NCBI GenBank assembly: GCA_022497145.1
Contig: MU385869.1
Location: forward strand, 427,822 to 491,821
Origin: Rostrohypoxylon terebratum
Lineage: Eukaryota > Ascomycota > Sordariomycetes > Xylariales > Hypoxylaceae
Length of the DNA stretch: 64,000 bases
Direction of reading: 5' to 3'
Both the position numbers and the translations under genes were made by a program. Positions 11,569 through 23,660 of the stretch are shown here, piece by piece (within the stretch, counting starts at the first letter, position 1; each line of letters starts with the position of its first letter). The notes beneath the pieces were generated by a model, which was not told where the DNA came from, ran no database searches, and saw nothing but the letters and a program-made list of their open reading frames with translations.

Positions 11569-13807
11569 ATGAAGCGCTTCAGCCGAGCCGTATGTTTGTC
11601 CTCTGTTTCTACCTGGCTTCCTCTACCTCTAGCTCTACTTCTACCTATCTCTACCTATCTCTACCTACCTAGTATAACATCCCTTTACTGTGCTAACTAA
11701 CGAATGTTCGATAGCTCTCGCGAGGGAAGAGCGATAGCAAATCCTCCAAGAAAAATAAGGATGCTAAGGATGGAACAGCTTCTCCCTCTTCTAGCGGTTC
11801 CCGGGAGAACCAGTCGCCTGTATTGACTCCCTCTTCGTCTACGTCGACTCTGAACGATATTAGAAATAAACCACTCCCCCCCAACAATGCTGGAACACAC
11901 GGCGGTGATCATAGTAACCCTGCTCTACAAGGCCAGGCTGGTCAGGCACCCGGCCAAGGTGCTGCCCCCGATCGATTTGGCAACGCCGGATCTCAGCAGT
12001 CACCAAATGGCGCAGCAACCCCTTCTCGACATGGTACTCTCCCGCCTACTGTGGTCATTAGTCCTAGTGCTCCAGTATGTCACTCTGTCCTACTAATAAA
12101 GTCGAAACATTGGCTAATTTCGCTCTCTTTAGCACATTCCACCTCCCGGTGCAGCTGAGACAATGCCGCACGACCTCGCACCACCTAAGGCCGGCCAGAA
12201 GTCGTTGATGTTCGACCGTCTCCACCAGACTCCGAAGGACGTACCCGAGGGTCTTCGAACTCCTCGAAGGCAGAACTCGTCGCGATTCGATATATCGACC
12301 CACCGAGAGCTTGAGAAGCTTCCGGGCTTCCACGAGGTATCACCTAATCGTCGACAGGAACTTTTTATGCAGAAGATCGATCAGTGCAACGTCATCTTTG
12401 ACTTTAATGACGCTAGTGCCGACATGAAGTCCAAGGAAGTCAAGCGTCTAGCTCTGCATGAACTGCTTGATTATGTGGCCAACAACCGCCAGGTTATCAC
12501 GGAACCTATGTACCCCCGAGTTGTGGAAATGTTCTCCAAGAACCTGTTCCGACCTATTCCTCCTCCAATGAACCCTCAAGGCGAGGCATTCGATCCCGAG
12601 GAAGATGAGCCCGTCCTCGAAGTCGCCTGGCCTCATATCCAGGTCGTCTACGAGTTCTTCTTGCGATTCATCGAAAGCCAGGACTTCAACACCAACATTG
12701 CGAAGGCTTACATCGACCATAGCTTTGTGCTCCAACTTCTGGAACTTTTCGACTCGGAGGATCCACGTGAGAGGGACTTTCTCAAGACGACTCTGCATCG
12801 AATTTACGGGAAATTTTTGAACCTTCGTTCTTTCATAAGACGCTCGATCAACAACGTCTTCTTTCAGTTCACTTACGAGACAGAGAGGTTCAATGGCGTG
12901 GCCGAACTCCTGGAGATTTTAGGATCTATTATTAATGGATTTGCTCTCCCCCTCAAAGAAGAGCACAAGCTATTTCTCACCAGGGTGTTACTGCCCCTCC
13001 ATAAAGTAAAGAGTCTCAGCATGTACCATCCCCAACTGGCGTATTGCATCGTCCAATTCCTGGAAAAAGATGCGTCACTCACCGAGGACGTTGTGCTTGG
13101 ACTTCTTCGATACTGGCCTAAGGTCAATAGCACGAAAGAAGTTATGTACCTCAACGAGGTAGAAGATATTTTCGAGGTAATGGATCCAGCTGAGTTCGCC
13201 AAGGTTCAAGAGCCCTTGTTCCACCAGCTCGCAAAATCGGTAGCAAGTCCGCACTTTCAAGTTGCAGAGCGAGCCTTATACTTCTGGAACAACGAGTATT
13301 TCTGTAATCTCGTTAGCGACAACGTCGAGATCATCCTACCTATTATGTTTGCACCGCTGTACGAAAACTCCAAGGGACATTGGAATAGGTAAGCTTTTTT
13401 CGAATGAAAAGGTCAATTTTTCAGTCTAACCATAGAGTAGGACTATCCATGGAATGGTGTACAATGCGATGAAACTATTTATGGAAATCAACCCACAGCT
13501 TTTTGATGATTGCTCGCACGAGTATACGGAGCAGCAGAATAATGCTGCTGCGAGGGAAGCTCTTCGTGAGAAGAAGTGGGCTGCCATTGCAGACCAAGCC
13601 AACAAGAGGAAGTCAAACGGCACATCTGGGAATGGCCACCCGGCCACGAAAGTGAGCATACTGCCACGACTTGATGAAGCCGACACGGTTACGGAGGATA
13701 ACCAGAAAAGGCTAGATTCTCTAAAATTACAAGATGCCGACCGAAGTAACCGCCGTCCGAATACCCACGAACGCCAAGGTTCGACAGGGTCTGCAAGAAG
13801 CCGATGA
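11569..13807 (+). CDS. RTS1: PP2A regulatory subunit B56 (B'), RTS1/par1 type
   Basis: B56-type regulatory subunit of protein phosphatase 2A, which targets the phosphatase in mitosis, septation and stress. I join four exons: 11569-11589, 11715-12074, 12133-13388 and 13441-13807 (introns 125, 58 and 52 bp; phases 0, 0 and 2), giving 667 residues. Exon 1 codes only MKRFSRA and is followed by LSRGKSDSKSSKKNKDAKDG. Residues about 1-170 are Ser/Pro/Lys-rich and disordered; the HEAT-like B56 core begins at QELFMQKIDQCNVIFDFND and runs through VAWPHIQVVYEFFLRFIES, SFIRRSINNVFFQFTYETER and EHKLFLTRVLLPLHKVKSLS to HGMVYNAMKLFMEINP. The tail EREALREKKWAAIADQA-like segment and a basic Ser-rich end are typical of fungal members. 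The first intron contains a CTCTACCTA-type tandem repeat. Confidence 0.96.
11619..11672 (+). repeat. CTCTACCTA-type short tandem repeat in RTS1 intron 1
   Basis: Imperfect repetition of CTCTACCTA/TCTACCT words, ending CTACCTATCTCTACCTATC. It lies between the first splice donor at 11590 and the acceptor at 11714. Confidence 0.7.
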
Positions 13808-15377
13808 TTTTATTTTATTCTCTTCTCGGGAACCTTTCGACGAATTGTGTTCCGGTGATACTAGGGTTCTCTGGCGATAGACCTCGTAGGTGGTGGTGAC
13901 CTGGTTTACACAAACCTTCAAAAAATTCCATTTCAATTTACACAGCCATACATTTTCACTACCCATTATTTTCAGCAACCATCGAACTGCAACTCCTCCA
14001 ACCTAATTCCTGTAGCACTCGGTATCAATTGCGACATATATTGTGGACATGATCCGTATCCCGATCTGACCGGTGGAGGAAGGGCTTAGGAAAGCGAGCT
14101 TTGCGGTTATGCTCGTCTCGTGGGTGATAAGTCGGCTTGGTCAATGCCTGGGATGTGGGGTACATCTCAGGTTCCAGGCATTTTCTTTTCCAGTACATAC
14201 TTGGCGGCCCTCTTCTATCGTTCATATCTGCCTACCGTCTATAACGAACGGTAAATAGGCAGAGAGTTTGGCTTAAGTGTTCTCTGGGATCATGCCTACT
14301 CTGACGGAGGTGACATCACCAAAGAAAAGCGATTGTCGTTGCAAGAGAATACATCCGGGAGATTAAGAGAGGTTGACCATCCTTTGAGACGCATGTCGAC
14401 GGAGCGAGTGCGAGGAAGGCAGGGGGAGGTTGTAGATGAATGGACGGTTTTAGGGGGCGTGATTAAACTCCCAACAATGTACGGATTTTTTTTGTCAAGC
14501 CGGTTTGTCAAGGGACTTGACGAGTTGAAACACAAAAAAAGCTTTTGACTCTTTCGTGCGGCGTCTAGAGGATGGAAACAGGGCAACGAGATGACAACGC
14601 GGTTTTTTTTAACTTTGCAAACGATAATGCGATCTTCATAGACCTGTTTTCTCGCGGGGTGTATGTCTGTTTTTTTTTCTCACGCGCTGCTTCTTTTTTT
14701 CTCTCTGTCTCTTCTTCTCTTCTATGAACGTTGAGTATTCCTAGTTAACGAACGAGATGATGGTGATGAGTATTACTGTACCCCCCTTGTTGTGAGTGTG
14801 ATGTCGCCGAGGCTGAACGAGATGGTAATATCCTTTACTCAGTTGTCGAGCCCTTCTAACCCAGAGACGAGCACCCTATTAATATCAAAGGACGAGTTGA
14901 GTCTTGGCCAAAATGACGAGGAGAATTGTTGGCGATTACAGGAATATCTGCCTGCAGCGTCGTTTTTTTTAAAAAAAAAATATTTATAATCAACAATTTT
15001 CACTCTTTTCTGAACGGGGTTGGGTTCCACAAAGGAAGTGGACGGTCTGGATTAATCCAGCAACCACGAGTACTCTTGTTAACTACTCTGGTTGTGTCGG
15101 TCTATATTTACATAGGGTTGGCCACAAGGACTATAGAATCGTATCAGACGATCTGGCGATCTAACTGGCAACTTGGGAGTCCAATATGAACAGGTGTAAT
15201 TTCAACGCTTTTATATACCTAACTAGCATCTCCAAGCCTCTCTCTGCTAAGAAGACTCAACTTTTTCCTTCTTCAAGTAGGTACACCATCCCATGCACAT
15301 GCAAATATGCTTTTCCAGCAGCTGGATTGAGTAGTATATACACCTCCCTTCCTTCCCCTCCACCACTCTACTCTACT
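13808..15377. other. Convergent intergenic region, RTS1 / PSD1
   Basis: About 1.6 kb holding the 3' ends of two convergent genes. It has several homopolymer T runs (14605-14612, 14672-14680) and a pyrimidine-rich block at about 14669-14724. A CTCTA pentamer repeat at 15365-15385 overlaps the PSD1 stop codon. Open frames near 14300-14590 have no recognisable family, and I leave them out. Confidence 0.5.
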
Positions 15378-17046
15378 CTACTCTCTGACATACCCCAAAG
15401 CCTGACCCATCTTTACCTTCTGGCCCTTCTCCACCGCCCAAACGAACCCGCCCTTCGCGCCCGGATGCTCGGCAACAGGTGCCTCGAAAACGAGCACAAT
15501 GGTGCTGCCAAGCTTAAACCCGCCCATCTCGTCCCCCCGCCTGAGCGCATACCCGCCCAGCACGCGGCTCGCGGCGCCGTACGTCGCCTCCGAGAACCCG
15601 CTGTACGGCTCCCCGCGAGCGGCGGCCTCTTCCGCCGCGCGGTCGGCCGCGGTATCCGTGAGGAGGGAGTTGGTGCGGAGCTCGCGGTCGAAGTTCACGG
15701 TGATGGAGCCGACGTTCGTGGCGCCTACCGGCACGAAGCTGAAGAAACCCCAGCGCCAGCGCCCGAGGAGGACGACGCGCTCGTTGAGGGTGAAGAGACC
15801 CGGGAGCGTGCGCTGGAGGTAGGGCGATACGGAGTACAGTTCACCCGCGAAGTGGCGCCGGCGCTCGACGACCCAGTTCGCGGGAGAGTGGAAGCGGTGG
15901 TAGTCCCCTGGCGCGAGGTACACGACTGCGTAGTATAAGGCGGTGCGGTTGTCCGGGGAGAGAAGGGCGTACCAGGGTTTCTCGCCGAGGGCGAGATCTG
16001 CGCGGACCTCGGAGACGGCGCCGGGGCTAGAGGGGGTGGCGGCTTGGTCATCGAGACGCTTGGTTTCGTGGCCATCGTTAGGACCGGAAAGGAGATTGGG
16101 CAGGGTATAGGATATGCCGTTCACTCGTGCGAATTCCTCGTCCGAGGAGACGACTCCTTCACTACTATGCTTATGCGTTGGTGGCGTCGCTTGGTCGGTT
16201 TCTGCGCCGGATAGACTAGGTGTAGGCGTATGCTTGCCTAATAACGCATCTATGGTATATGTCATGCCCTTGACTTGCTCGATATCGTTGCCTTCTATCT
16301 TTCCAAACTGGAGCACACGTCCATCAGATGGCGATAACAATGCGTCTGGGTTGGGATCTAAAGGTCTAACGCCGGGTTTCAAGGTCCGGTAGAAAAAGGA
16401 AGCAAGGTTTGGGTATACGTGAAGATCCGGTTCAGAGACCTCATCTAGATTTACCCCGAAAATAAACGAATATAGCTTAAAGCCCGGTACCCGGAGATAA
16501 TACGGTATAGTAAGCTCGTTGAACTTTCCCCATAATCTCGATATAGCCTTTAGAGGTAATGTTGACATTACCTGTACTTGCCTGATGATCGCGGGTCAGC
16601 CATTGGAGCAATGACGATTATGGTATGGTGATTGATTAAGCACCGGGCACATACCACGGACCGTCCGGTCGTATTCGGGCCCGTCTCTTAGGGCGGGTGT
16701 CATCTTCGCCGGCAGCCTCCCGCTCGATCCTTTCCTTCTCACGGGCTTGAGTCTTGTAGAATTGCACGAGACCGAGGAAACCAATTCCCAAACCGACAGG
16801 TATAGGATACCACCTAATCTTGGTGTTGTTCAGCGCAGTCCGTAACCTTGAACCGAAACCGTCATGATTCTGGTATTTATGCGACGATCGGTGGAGACAT
16901 CGTTTCGGGGTAGCGACGAACTGTCTCGTCGATTGTCGTGTTGCGGCTGTGTAAGTTTGTCGAAGCATACACGGCGACAAAGGACGCCTCGACGCGAGGG
17001 AGTTCCCTCGAATCGTAGCCGAACTTAGGCTTGCCATCATTGACAT
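15378..17046 (-). CDS. PSD1: Phosphatidylserine decarboxylase 1, mitochondrial
   Basis: Makes phosphatidylethanolamine from phosphatidylserine at the mitochondrial inner membrane. Exons 16655-17046 and 15378-16581 join across a 73-bp intron (GTATGT...TCAG, phase 2) to give 531 residues. The N-terminal 50 residues are rich in Arg/Ser/Thr and lack acidic residues, as expected of a presequence. A membrane segment PIPVGLGIGFLGLVQFY follows near residue 82. The junction restores the conserved PWQVQVMSTLPLKAISRLWG. Downstream are YLRVPGFKLYSFIFGVN, ALLSPSDGRV, LAPGDYHRFHSP with the conserved His, and the autocatalytic LGST at about 488-491, where cleavage before Ser makes the pyruvoyl group. A non-conserved Ser/Thr/Asp-rich insert (about 260-340) splits the catalytic domain, common in fungal PSD1. 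Start is the first ATG of exon 1. Confidence 0.96.
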
Positions 17047-18164
17047 GTCTTATGTTCCGGGTCGAGACCTTAGAATAGTGACATTTAGATTTGGAAGAAA
17101 TAGCAACGCTAAGATAGCTTAGTCTTAAATCGACACATATAATAGTGCTGGATTGAGGATAACGGCCTTCGTTGAATACTCAATAACGCTTTCAAGAGGA
17201 GAAATGAGGATAATCAATTCAATATACTGTGATTTAACTGTGGAGCTTTAGACTTGGAAGAATTAGACCGTTGGAATCGTTTCGAGATCTCTTTCCAAAG
17301 TTGAATAATAGAGACCTAGGTCTTACCTTATTGCACTGTAAGCGACTGCACCTTCTACTTTGACCCTCAATGACGCAGGCTTGGCGGAGCTGAAAGTTCA
17401 AAGAGCTATCCCATTTCAGCTCACCTTCGAGGCGGTGGGGGCGGGCAGAGTTTTGAAGGTGGACTCTGGAGTAGGTACTAGGTACTAGGGGTACTACTAG
17501 GTACCTCAACTACACTAGTACCGAGAGATACGTACCGATACGTAACCAAACAACGTGGGCGTTATTGGTGAGTGGAGTCGATCGAGACTTGGCAAGGTAC
17601 GTGCTAGAATCATAGAATCAAATCGGGAATTAGGTAAGCAGAAATGACTGGACAGCTTGCATTGACAACTTGGAACTTTGTAGCCGTTTCACTGTCACTG
17701 TGTACTTGTACTACTATGTAGTAGGTATTACTATGTTAACTTAATAAGTTGTCGACGACAACAAACGATAATAAACCTTTCCCTCCTTTACCTATTTCAA
17801 CCTTTTTCTCCGTCTGTTTATTAACCTCATGTCTTGATTAATTTAATTAATTTCTTATCTTCTCCTAATAACCCTTTCCGGATCTAAGATCTAGGTTCTA
17901 GGTCCATATCAGAAACGTGTCTCTTGCGTCTCTTGCGTCTCTTGCGGGTAATCGTTAGTGATGCTCCCCACGCCTGCCTGACATGGTTCCAGTTCTCACT
18001 TCTCACTTGAGAATATTAGACCTAGCAGGCTTAGGTGAATGCGCAACGCCTGTTTGGAACCTACGATTTGCGCGCATCCTCCATTAGAGCGCTTCTCTTA
18101 GAGGAATTTCAGTGCTCACGCCCAACAGACATTTTCTTCCTGGCCACCATAATCGCCATAATTC
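17047..18164. promoter_or_regulatory. Divergent intergenic region, PSD1 / HERP-like gene
   Basis: A 1.1-kb gap with the promoters of both flanking genes. It contains GGTACTAGG-type short repeats at 17471-17507, an AT stretch with TTAATTTAATTAATTT near 17840, and a perfect 9-bp tandem repeat at 17919-17945. No gene is supported. Confidence 0.5.
17919..17945 (+). repeat. 9-bp tandem repeat, three perfect copies
   Basis: GTCTCTTGC occurs three times head to tail without mismatch, about 220 bp before the HERP-like start codon at 18165. Confidence 0.85.
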
Positions 18165-20556
18165 ATGATGGCATCCGAAGAAGCTGGCGCAGCTACTACA
18201 ACCGGGGCTGAGCCGACAACTTTCACATTACAAATCATATCGCCTTCTGTTGGCATACCACAACCCTTTGTCATACAGGGATTACCAAAGGATGCTACTG
18301 TCAAACAGTTGAAAGAGCGAATCCGAAATGTCGTTGTGACAAGGCCTACAGATGAGGCCCAGCGCCTCATCCACCGAGGCCGTTTACTACGTCAGGACAC
18401 TGACACAATGTTTGAGATATTTGGACAAGAAGCAGTATGTTTCTTCTGTTACAGTGCCCTTTCAAACCAAAGAGAATCATGGTCTAACTAGTTATTGTAA
18501 TGTGTAGCTTCGCTCTGGAGACCCTCAGTCCTTACATCTAGTCCTACGAGATCTTTCCGATGGTCGAACAACATCTACGCCGTGTGTTTCCCAGCCTACA
18601 AACCAAGGCTCCACACCCAGCCAACCATCTACGACAGGGCCTCATATCGCTTCCCAAATTCACCCACATCAGCCTTTCCAAACCTTGTCTCAACAATCGC
18701 GAATGGGCATGCCAAATATACCAAATATACCAAACATGCCAAACGTGCCAAATCACCCCGGGGCTGCCCATGGTTTCCCTCAAGGCCCAGTCCCTACGTT
18801 TAGCTTCCCGACAGTCCCTCCTTATATGACACCAGAGCAACGTAGTCAATGGATGAGGATTTTTGAGGAAAATATGGGGGGTGTCCCTAATCAGAATCGT
18901 CGACCGACTATGCCAGGGGTTCATGGCATCCCTCCTACCGGCTTAAGGGGACCACCCGGGACTAGTACGCCCGGAAGGACTGCTTCGCCCTTCCAACCAG
19001 ACGGCACTCGCACAACGATTCGTGAAGGGGTCGGACCTAATGGTTTGCAATGGCGCGTCACTTATAATGAGACTTTCACAAGCCCGTTGCAACGACCAGG
19101 AAGAACAGGATCACCCTTCCCAGCACTTGACCCGAGTATACTGTCGCGCTCTGCTCCAAACGGCGGCCAGCTATCCAATGCCGATGTCCAGAGCATTTTT
19201 CGAACTGCGGATAGCGGTGCAGCTACTAGAGCTATGACCGATGCCATGCGTAGAAATGCTAGTAGCTCTTCCTTGGCCAACCTCGCCGCTAGCCAAGCTC
19301 ACCATCCTATCCCCCCAGGAGTTACAACACCACTCGTTGCGTCTCGGGCGGGTAGCGGTACGGGAACCCCCGATCCACTCAGAGCAGCTGGACGAACCCG
19401 AAGTCCACAAACAAGTCAAACACAAACACAGTCGTTCCAAGGTACACCGGAAGTATACATTCTTTCCTCTCCTACGGGACCGCGCGCCCTTTTACTCAGC
19501 AATGGCTTAGAAGCCTACTACACTCCTCAGGTTCGGACTGTATATCAGCCCTTTGGCTTACCAGCTGGCCAGAGGCCACTCCCGTCCTTATATCCCACTT
19601 ATTATAATCACTTGGCCCCACAATTTATGATACCAAACACGGCCATCCAAGTACCAGTCAGCCAAGTCGGACGAGGTCACGCATCCATGACTCCAGCAAT
19701 CCACAGCCCACAACCACATCAAGGAGCGCAGCCGCAGCCGCCACACGGCTTGCCCCAGCCACCCCAGCATCAACAGCAGAACCAGCAAAACCAGCAAAAC
19801 CAGCAGAACCAGCAGAACCAGCCTCAACCTCAGATTGGACATGCCGCTGCTCGCCCAAATAACCCCCAGGTGCAGGCGATTGGGATAGCCCAGCTCTGGC
19901 CTCCTATATGGATGATTATTCGCTTAGGTCTATTCATCTGGTGGTTTACCTCACCTACTTCTGGCTGGTCTCGTTGGATTACCGTCGTTTCCATTGCAAT
20001 CACTCTCTTCCTCGTAAATATGGGACTCTTAAACCCCTTTGCCGAACAGTTTTGGGTCCCTATTAGGCGGCATCTAGAGAATCTCATACCACTTGCCGAT
20101 GGTCACCAACGGGGGGTACAGGCAAACGGAAGAGCTGGAAATGGCGACGCCGGAACAGATGCTGGGCAGCAAAGGGAACTTGATCCCGCCGACACCGCAG
20201 CCAGACTTGTACAACGGCGACGGGACGCCAATGCGAATTGGCTGATGGATCAAGTCAGAAGACTGGAACGTGCTGGTATCCTTTTCCTTGCTAGCATAGC
20301 ACCAGGAGTAGCCGAAAGACACATAGCACTAATGGAGGTGGACGCGCAAGCCGAGCGAAGACGGCGTCTGGAGGCTGCCGCCGCTGCTGAACAACATTCC
20401 GAAAGGCAAGAAGGATCGGCGGATGCGGAACAGAATGCCGAGGGTGGCGGTCCGGCTGCCAACAACAACGAGCCGGAGGGACGTGAACAAGCAGCGGAGG
20501 GACAGAGAGACAACGAACAACGGCCTGCTGCCGAGGAACCGCTTATTCCCATATAA
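18165..20556 (+). CDS. HERP-type ubiquitin-like ER membrane protein
   Basis: Probable fungal counterpart of HERPUD/Usa1 proteins, membrane scaffolds of the HRD1 ER-associated degradation ligase. Exons 18165-18434 and 18508-20556 (73-bp intron, GTATGT...GTAG, phase 0) give 772 residues; two ATGs in tandem open the frame. A ubiquitin-like fold spans about 20-110: FTLQIISPSVG, DATVKQLKERIRNVV, EAQRLIHRGRLLRQD and, across the intron, LHLVLRDL. A long Pro/Gln/Asn-rich linker follows, with a NIPN-type repeat near 154-165 and QQN repeats near 520. A conserved block GPRALLLSNGLEAYY lies near 415. A hairpin of two membrane segments, IIRLGLFIWWF and ITVVSIAITLFLVNMGLL, lies at about 558-597, followed by an acidic, Ala/Glu-rich tail. 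Topology and UBL placement fit HERP; the exact orthology to USA1 is inferred. Confidence 0.88.
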
Positions 20557-21433
20557 ATTGTCGATTTAGACACACCCATCGGACCTACATAGGGACGTTG
20601 AGGAGAAATAGACAGGGAAACCCATTTTGAGCATTAGGACGTCAAGTGACAAGGATGATTTTAAGCCACTACCTAAGCATTGATCCTCAACGATAAAGCT
20701 TTCCCGTTTTATTCACATTCATTTCACCCCGGATTTTTCTCCAGCCGTTCTGATTTGTAGGGGGGAAGAGAAGAAGAACAGATATCACTTGTAACAAATG
20801 ACATAAACACGACCGCTTCGTTGGGAGCTCGGGCGGTTTTTTCTTGTACACTAGGTTAATTACCTTTTTGACGGAGTTTTGTGTGTGCAGGGAAAACGAT
20901 GTAGTTTAGCTGCGGGGGAAGAGGGAGGTTTCTCCCGTGGCTGACGGACGTGCAAAAAGACGGGTTATGACATGGCATGAGCGATTATGCCTAATAAAAC
21001 TTATTCTAGGGCATGTTTTTTTTTAGAGATATTGTGTGTGTTTCTTTACGACCCCGTCGTGAGGATGCTGGATGTATGTAAAATGTATGGCTGATGATCA
21101 CATCTCGAGTTTCATTTTGCCCATGTAGTTTCTTGATTTGTATGTTATAAATCAATTTGTGATCTGAGTTAGGCGACCAGTAACCCAATCGCAAGACTCG
21201 ATTTCTACAACACCGAAGATTCAATCACAAATAAATAAAAGCGCAAATATACCGATGCAATTGTAACTCATAACTCTACACTATACCCTGACACAGATAC
21301 GGATCATTCGTCGGTTCGAGCGTACGCATTTCTTCTCATCTCAACGTCCTCTCCATTCCGCGTTCGTCTATGTACAGCCCCCACCCCCTTTGTGATTTTA
21401 GGGTAAAAATAACTGAGAAAATTCAAAAACCCC
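20557..21433. other. Convergent intergenic region, HERP-like / VMA1
   Basis: About 880 bp with the 3' untranslated regions of two convergent genes. An AATAAA-like word lies near 20994 on the plus strand (CCTAATAAAAC). T-rich and GA-rich patches are present; no gene is visible. Confidence 0.5.
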
Positions 21434-23660
21434 TTATTCGTCCATGACGGCGGCAAACTTATCCAACATGTTCTGTTGGATGCTCTCGTACTATAATCAA
21501 GTTAGTGTTTGCTGCGTATATACTTCGAGTTGTAACTTAGAGCAGATAAGGGGGTGCATTACCTTCTTGCTAATAACCTCCTCTCCTTCGCTCGGCAGCT
21601 CGAACTTGAGCTGTCGGAGCTGAGCCTGTAAGTCGCTTGTGGCCTCACGGACCTTGGCCCAGCTCTGGCCCTGTGCGATAGCCTTCTGCGCCTCGTCGTG
21701 GAAGCCGACCATGAGCTTCATCATCCACTCCGTCTTCCAGATAGGGCAGAACTGGTCATAGTCGGAGTAACCGTTCTGCTGGAGGAAGTCCTCCTTCAGT
21801 AGCGTCGCCATATCCAATGTAATTTTGTCAGGATCCGATAATGCAGATTTGCCGACTAGCTGGACGACTTGGTCGAGCTCTTCGGAATCGGATAGAAGTT
21901 GCTTGATACGGTCGCGCAGCCGCGGGAATTCGGGGTAGTCCTTCTCGTACCACTTATCCAGAGTGTTGGTGTATTTGCTGTACGATACTGAGGTGTTGAT
22001 GGAAGGGAAATGCTTTCGCTGCGCTAGCCTCTTGTCGAGACCCCAGAACACCTGCACGATACCCAGTGTGGAGCTAGTGACGGGGTCTGAGAAGTCACCA
22101 CCAGGGGGACTAACGGCACCGACAATACTGACACTGCCTTCACGCTCGGGCGAGCCCAGACAGCTTGTCTTGCCCGCACGTTCGTAGAAACTGGCCAGCT
22201 TCGCACTGAGGTATGCGGGGAAACCCTGATCAGCAGGCATTTCACCGAGACGTCCGGAAATTTCACGTAGAGCTTCGGCCCATCGAGATGAGGAGTCAGC
22301 CATCATGGCCACGTCCATACCCTGATCACGGAAGTACTCTGCGACAGTGATACCGGTGTAGATCGAAGCCTCTCGGGCGGCGACAGGCATGTTGGAGGTA
22401 TTGGCGATCAAAGTAGTTCGTTTCATGATGGGTTCCTTGCGGCCTTCGACATCGATGGTCAGCTCGGGGAAATCCTTCAAGACTTCAGCCATTTCGTTTC
22501 CTCGCTCTCCACAACCCACGTAAACGATGACGTCGCTGTTTGAGAACTTAGAAACTGATTGTGAAATGACAGTCTTTCCACATCCGAAAGCACCAGGGAT
22601 GGCAACAGTACCACCCTGGACACTGGGGAAAAGAGCGTCGAGGACTCGCTGGCCGACAATGAAAGGGCTGCTAGCTGACAGCTTCTCAGCCGTCGGTCGG
22701 GGAACTCGGACGGGCCAAGTCTGCATCATGCCATACTCAGTCTTGTTGCCGTTGAACTCGACTTCAAGGATCTTCTCATCGACAGTGTACTCGCCCTTTG
22801 GCGCGATCTTGGTAATCGTTCCTCTTGCTCGCGGGGGTAGCAGGATCTTGTGGACCTTAATGAAGGAGTTCTCGAAGACAGTGCCCCACACATCACCACC
22901 GGAGATGTGATCGCCAACCTTGGCGGTAGGAGTGAACTCCCACTTCTTGGTTCGGTCGAGGGCAGGAGCCGCAATACCACGGGGAATGTAGATGCTCTGG
23001 GATTGTTGGGAAATCTTCTCGAGGGGCCGTTGAATTCCATCGTAGATGTTATGTAATAGACCGGGGCCGAGTTCGACGGAGAGAGGTTTTCCGGTACGGT
23101 GAACAGGGTCGCCGACGGTTATACCAGCTACACTCTAGTTTTAGATTTATTCTCTCTGAATAGCGAATATGGAGGAGCTTAAGCGGGAACGCACCTGTCT
23201 CTTCGTATACTTGGATGGTGGCTTGATCACCGTTGATTCTGATGACTTCACCGACTAGATTATCGTGACCGACTCTTACAAGCTCGTACATGGCAACTCC
23301 GATCATGTCCTCGGCCACCACGACGGGTCTATTATAACAATTTATTAGTTTATCGACTCGAAGCTATGGAAAGAAGTGTTGCGACGGTTACGAACCCGGA
23401 CACGGAGTAAATCTTGCCTACACAAATCAAGATCAGTTAGCTTAAATGGATGATCACCGACGATAGCAGAGCTACCTACCACTGTTGAGCCCATCTTTGT
23501 CGCCGTTCGTGGCTTTCGCTGACTATATTCACCAGACGTATTAGACACTAGGGAAGCAGAGTAGCGAGGCGGGACCAAAACAAGCTGTATCTTTTGTTCT
23601 AACTCGGAGGTTTCACTGCAGATTGACGAATAGACGCTGGACGAAGCTTACCGGAGCCAT
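21434..23660 (-). CDS. VMA1: V-type ATPase catalytic subunit A
   Basis: Catalytic A subunit of the V1 sector, which hydrolyses ATP to acidify the vacuole. I rebuild six exons: 23652-23660, 23480-23522, 23396-23417, 23195-23328, 21563-23127 and 21434-21490, totalling 609 residues, near the usual fungal 607. Exon 1 codes only Met-Ala-Pro and exon 3 is 22 nt. Conserved landmarks: GKIYSVSGPVVVAEDMIGVA, YEETAGITVGDP, the P-loop GAFGCGKT at about 248-255, VGCGERGNEMAEVLKDFPEL, ADSSSRWAEALREISGRLGE and VSPPGGDFSDPVT. The last exon gives YESIQQNMLDKFAAVMDE. The P-loop is uninterrupted, so no intein sits at the site used in the yeast gene. Uncertainty is confined to the extreme N-terminus, where an open frame continues upstream in frame (see 23661-24245). 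Confidence 0.95.

Noticed and set aside
15186..15938. 250-codon plus-strand frame opposite PSD1
   Set aside because: Shadow of the GC-rich PSD1 catalytic exon, which carries all the family motifs.
22570..22640. Possible intein at the VMA1 P-loop
   Set aside because: GAFGCGKT is read without interruption, and the protein has the normal fungal length.
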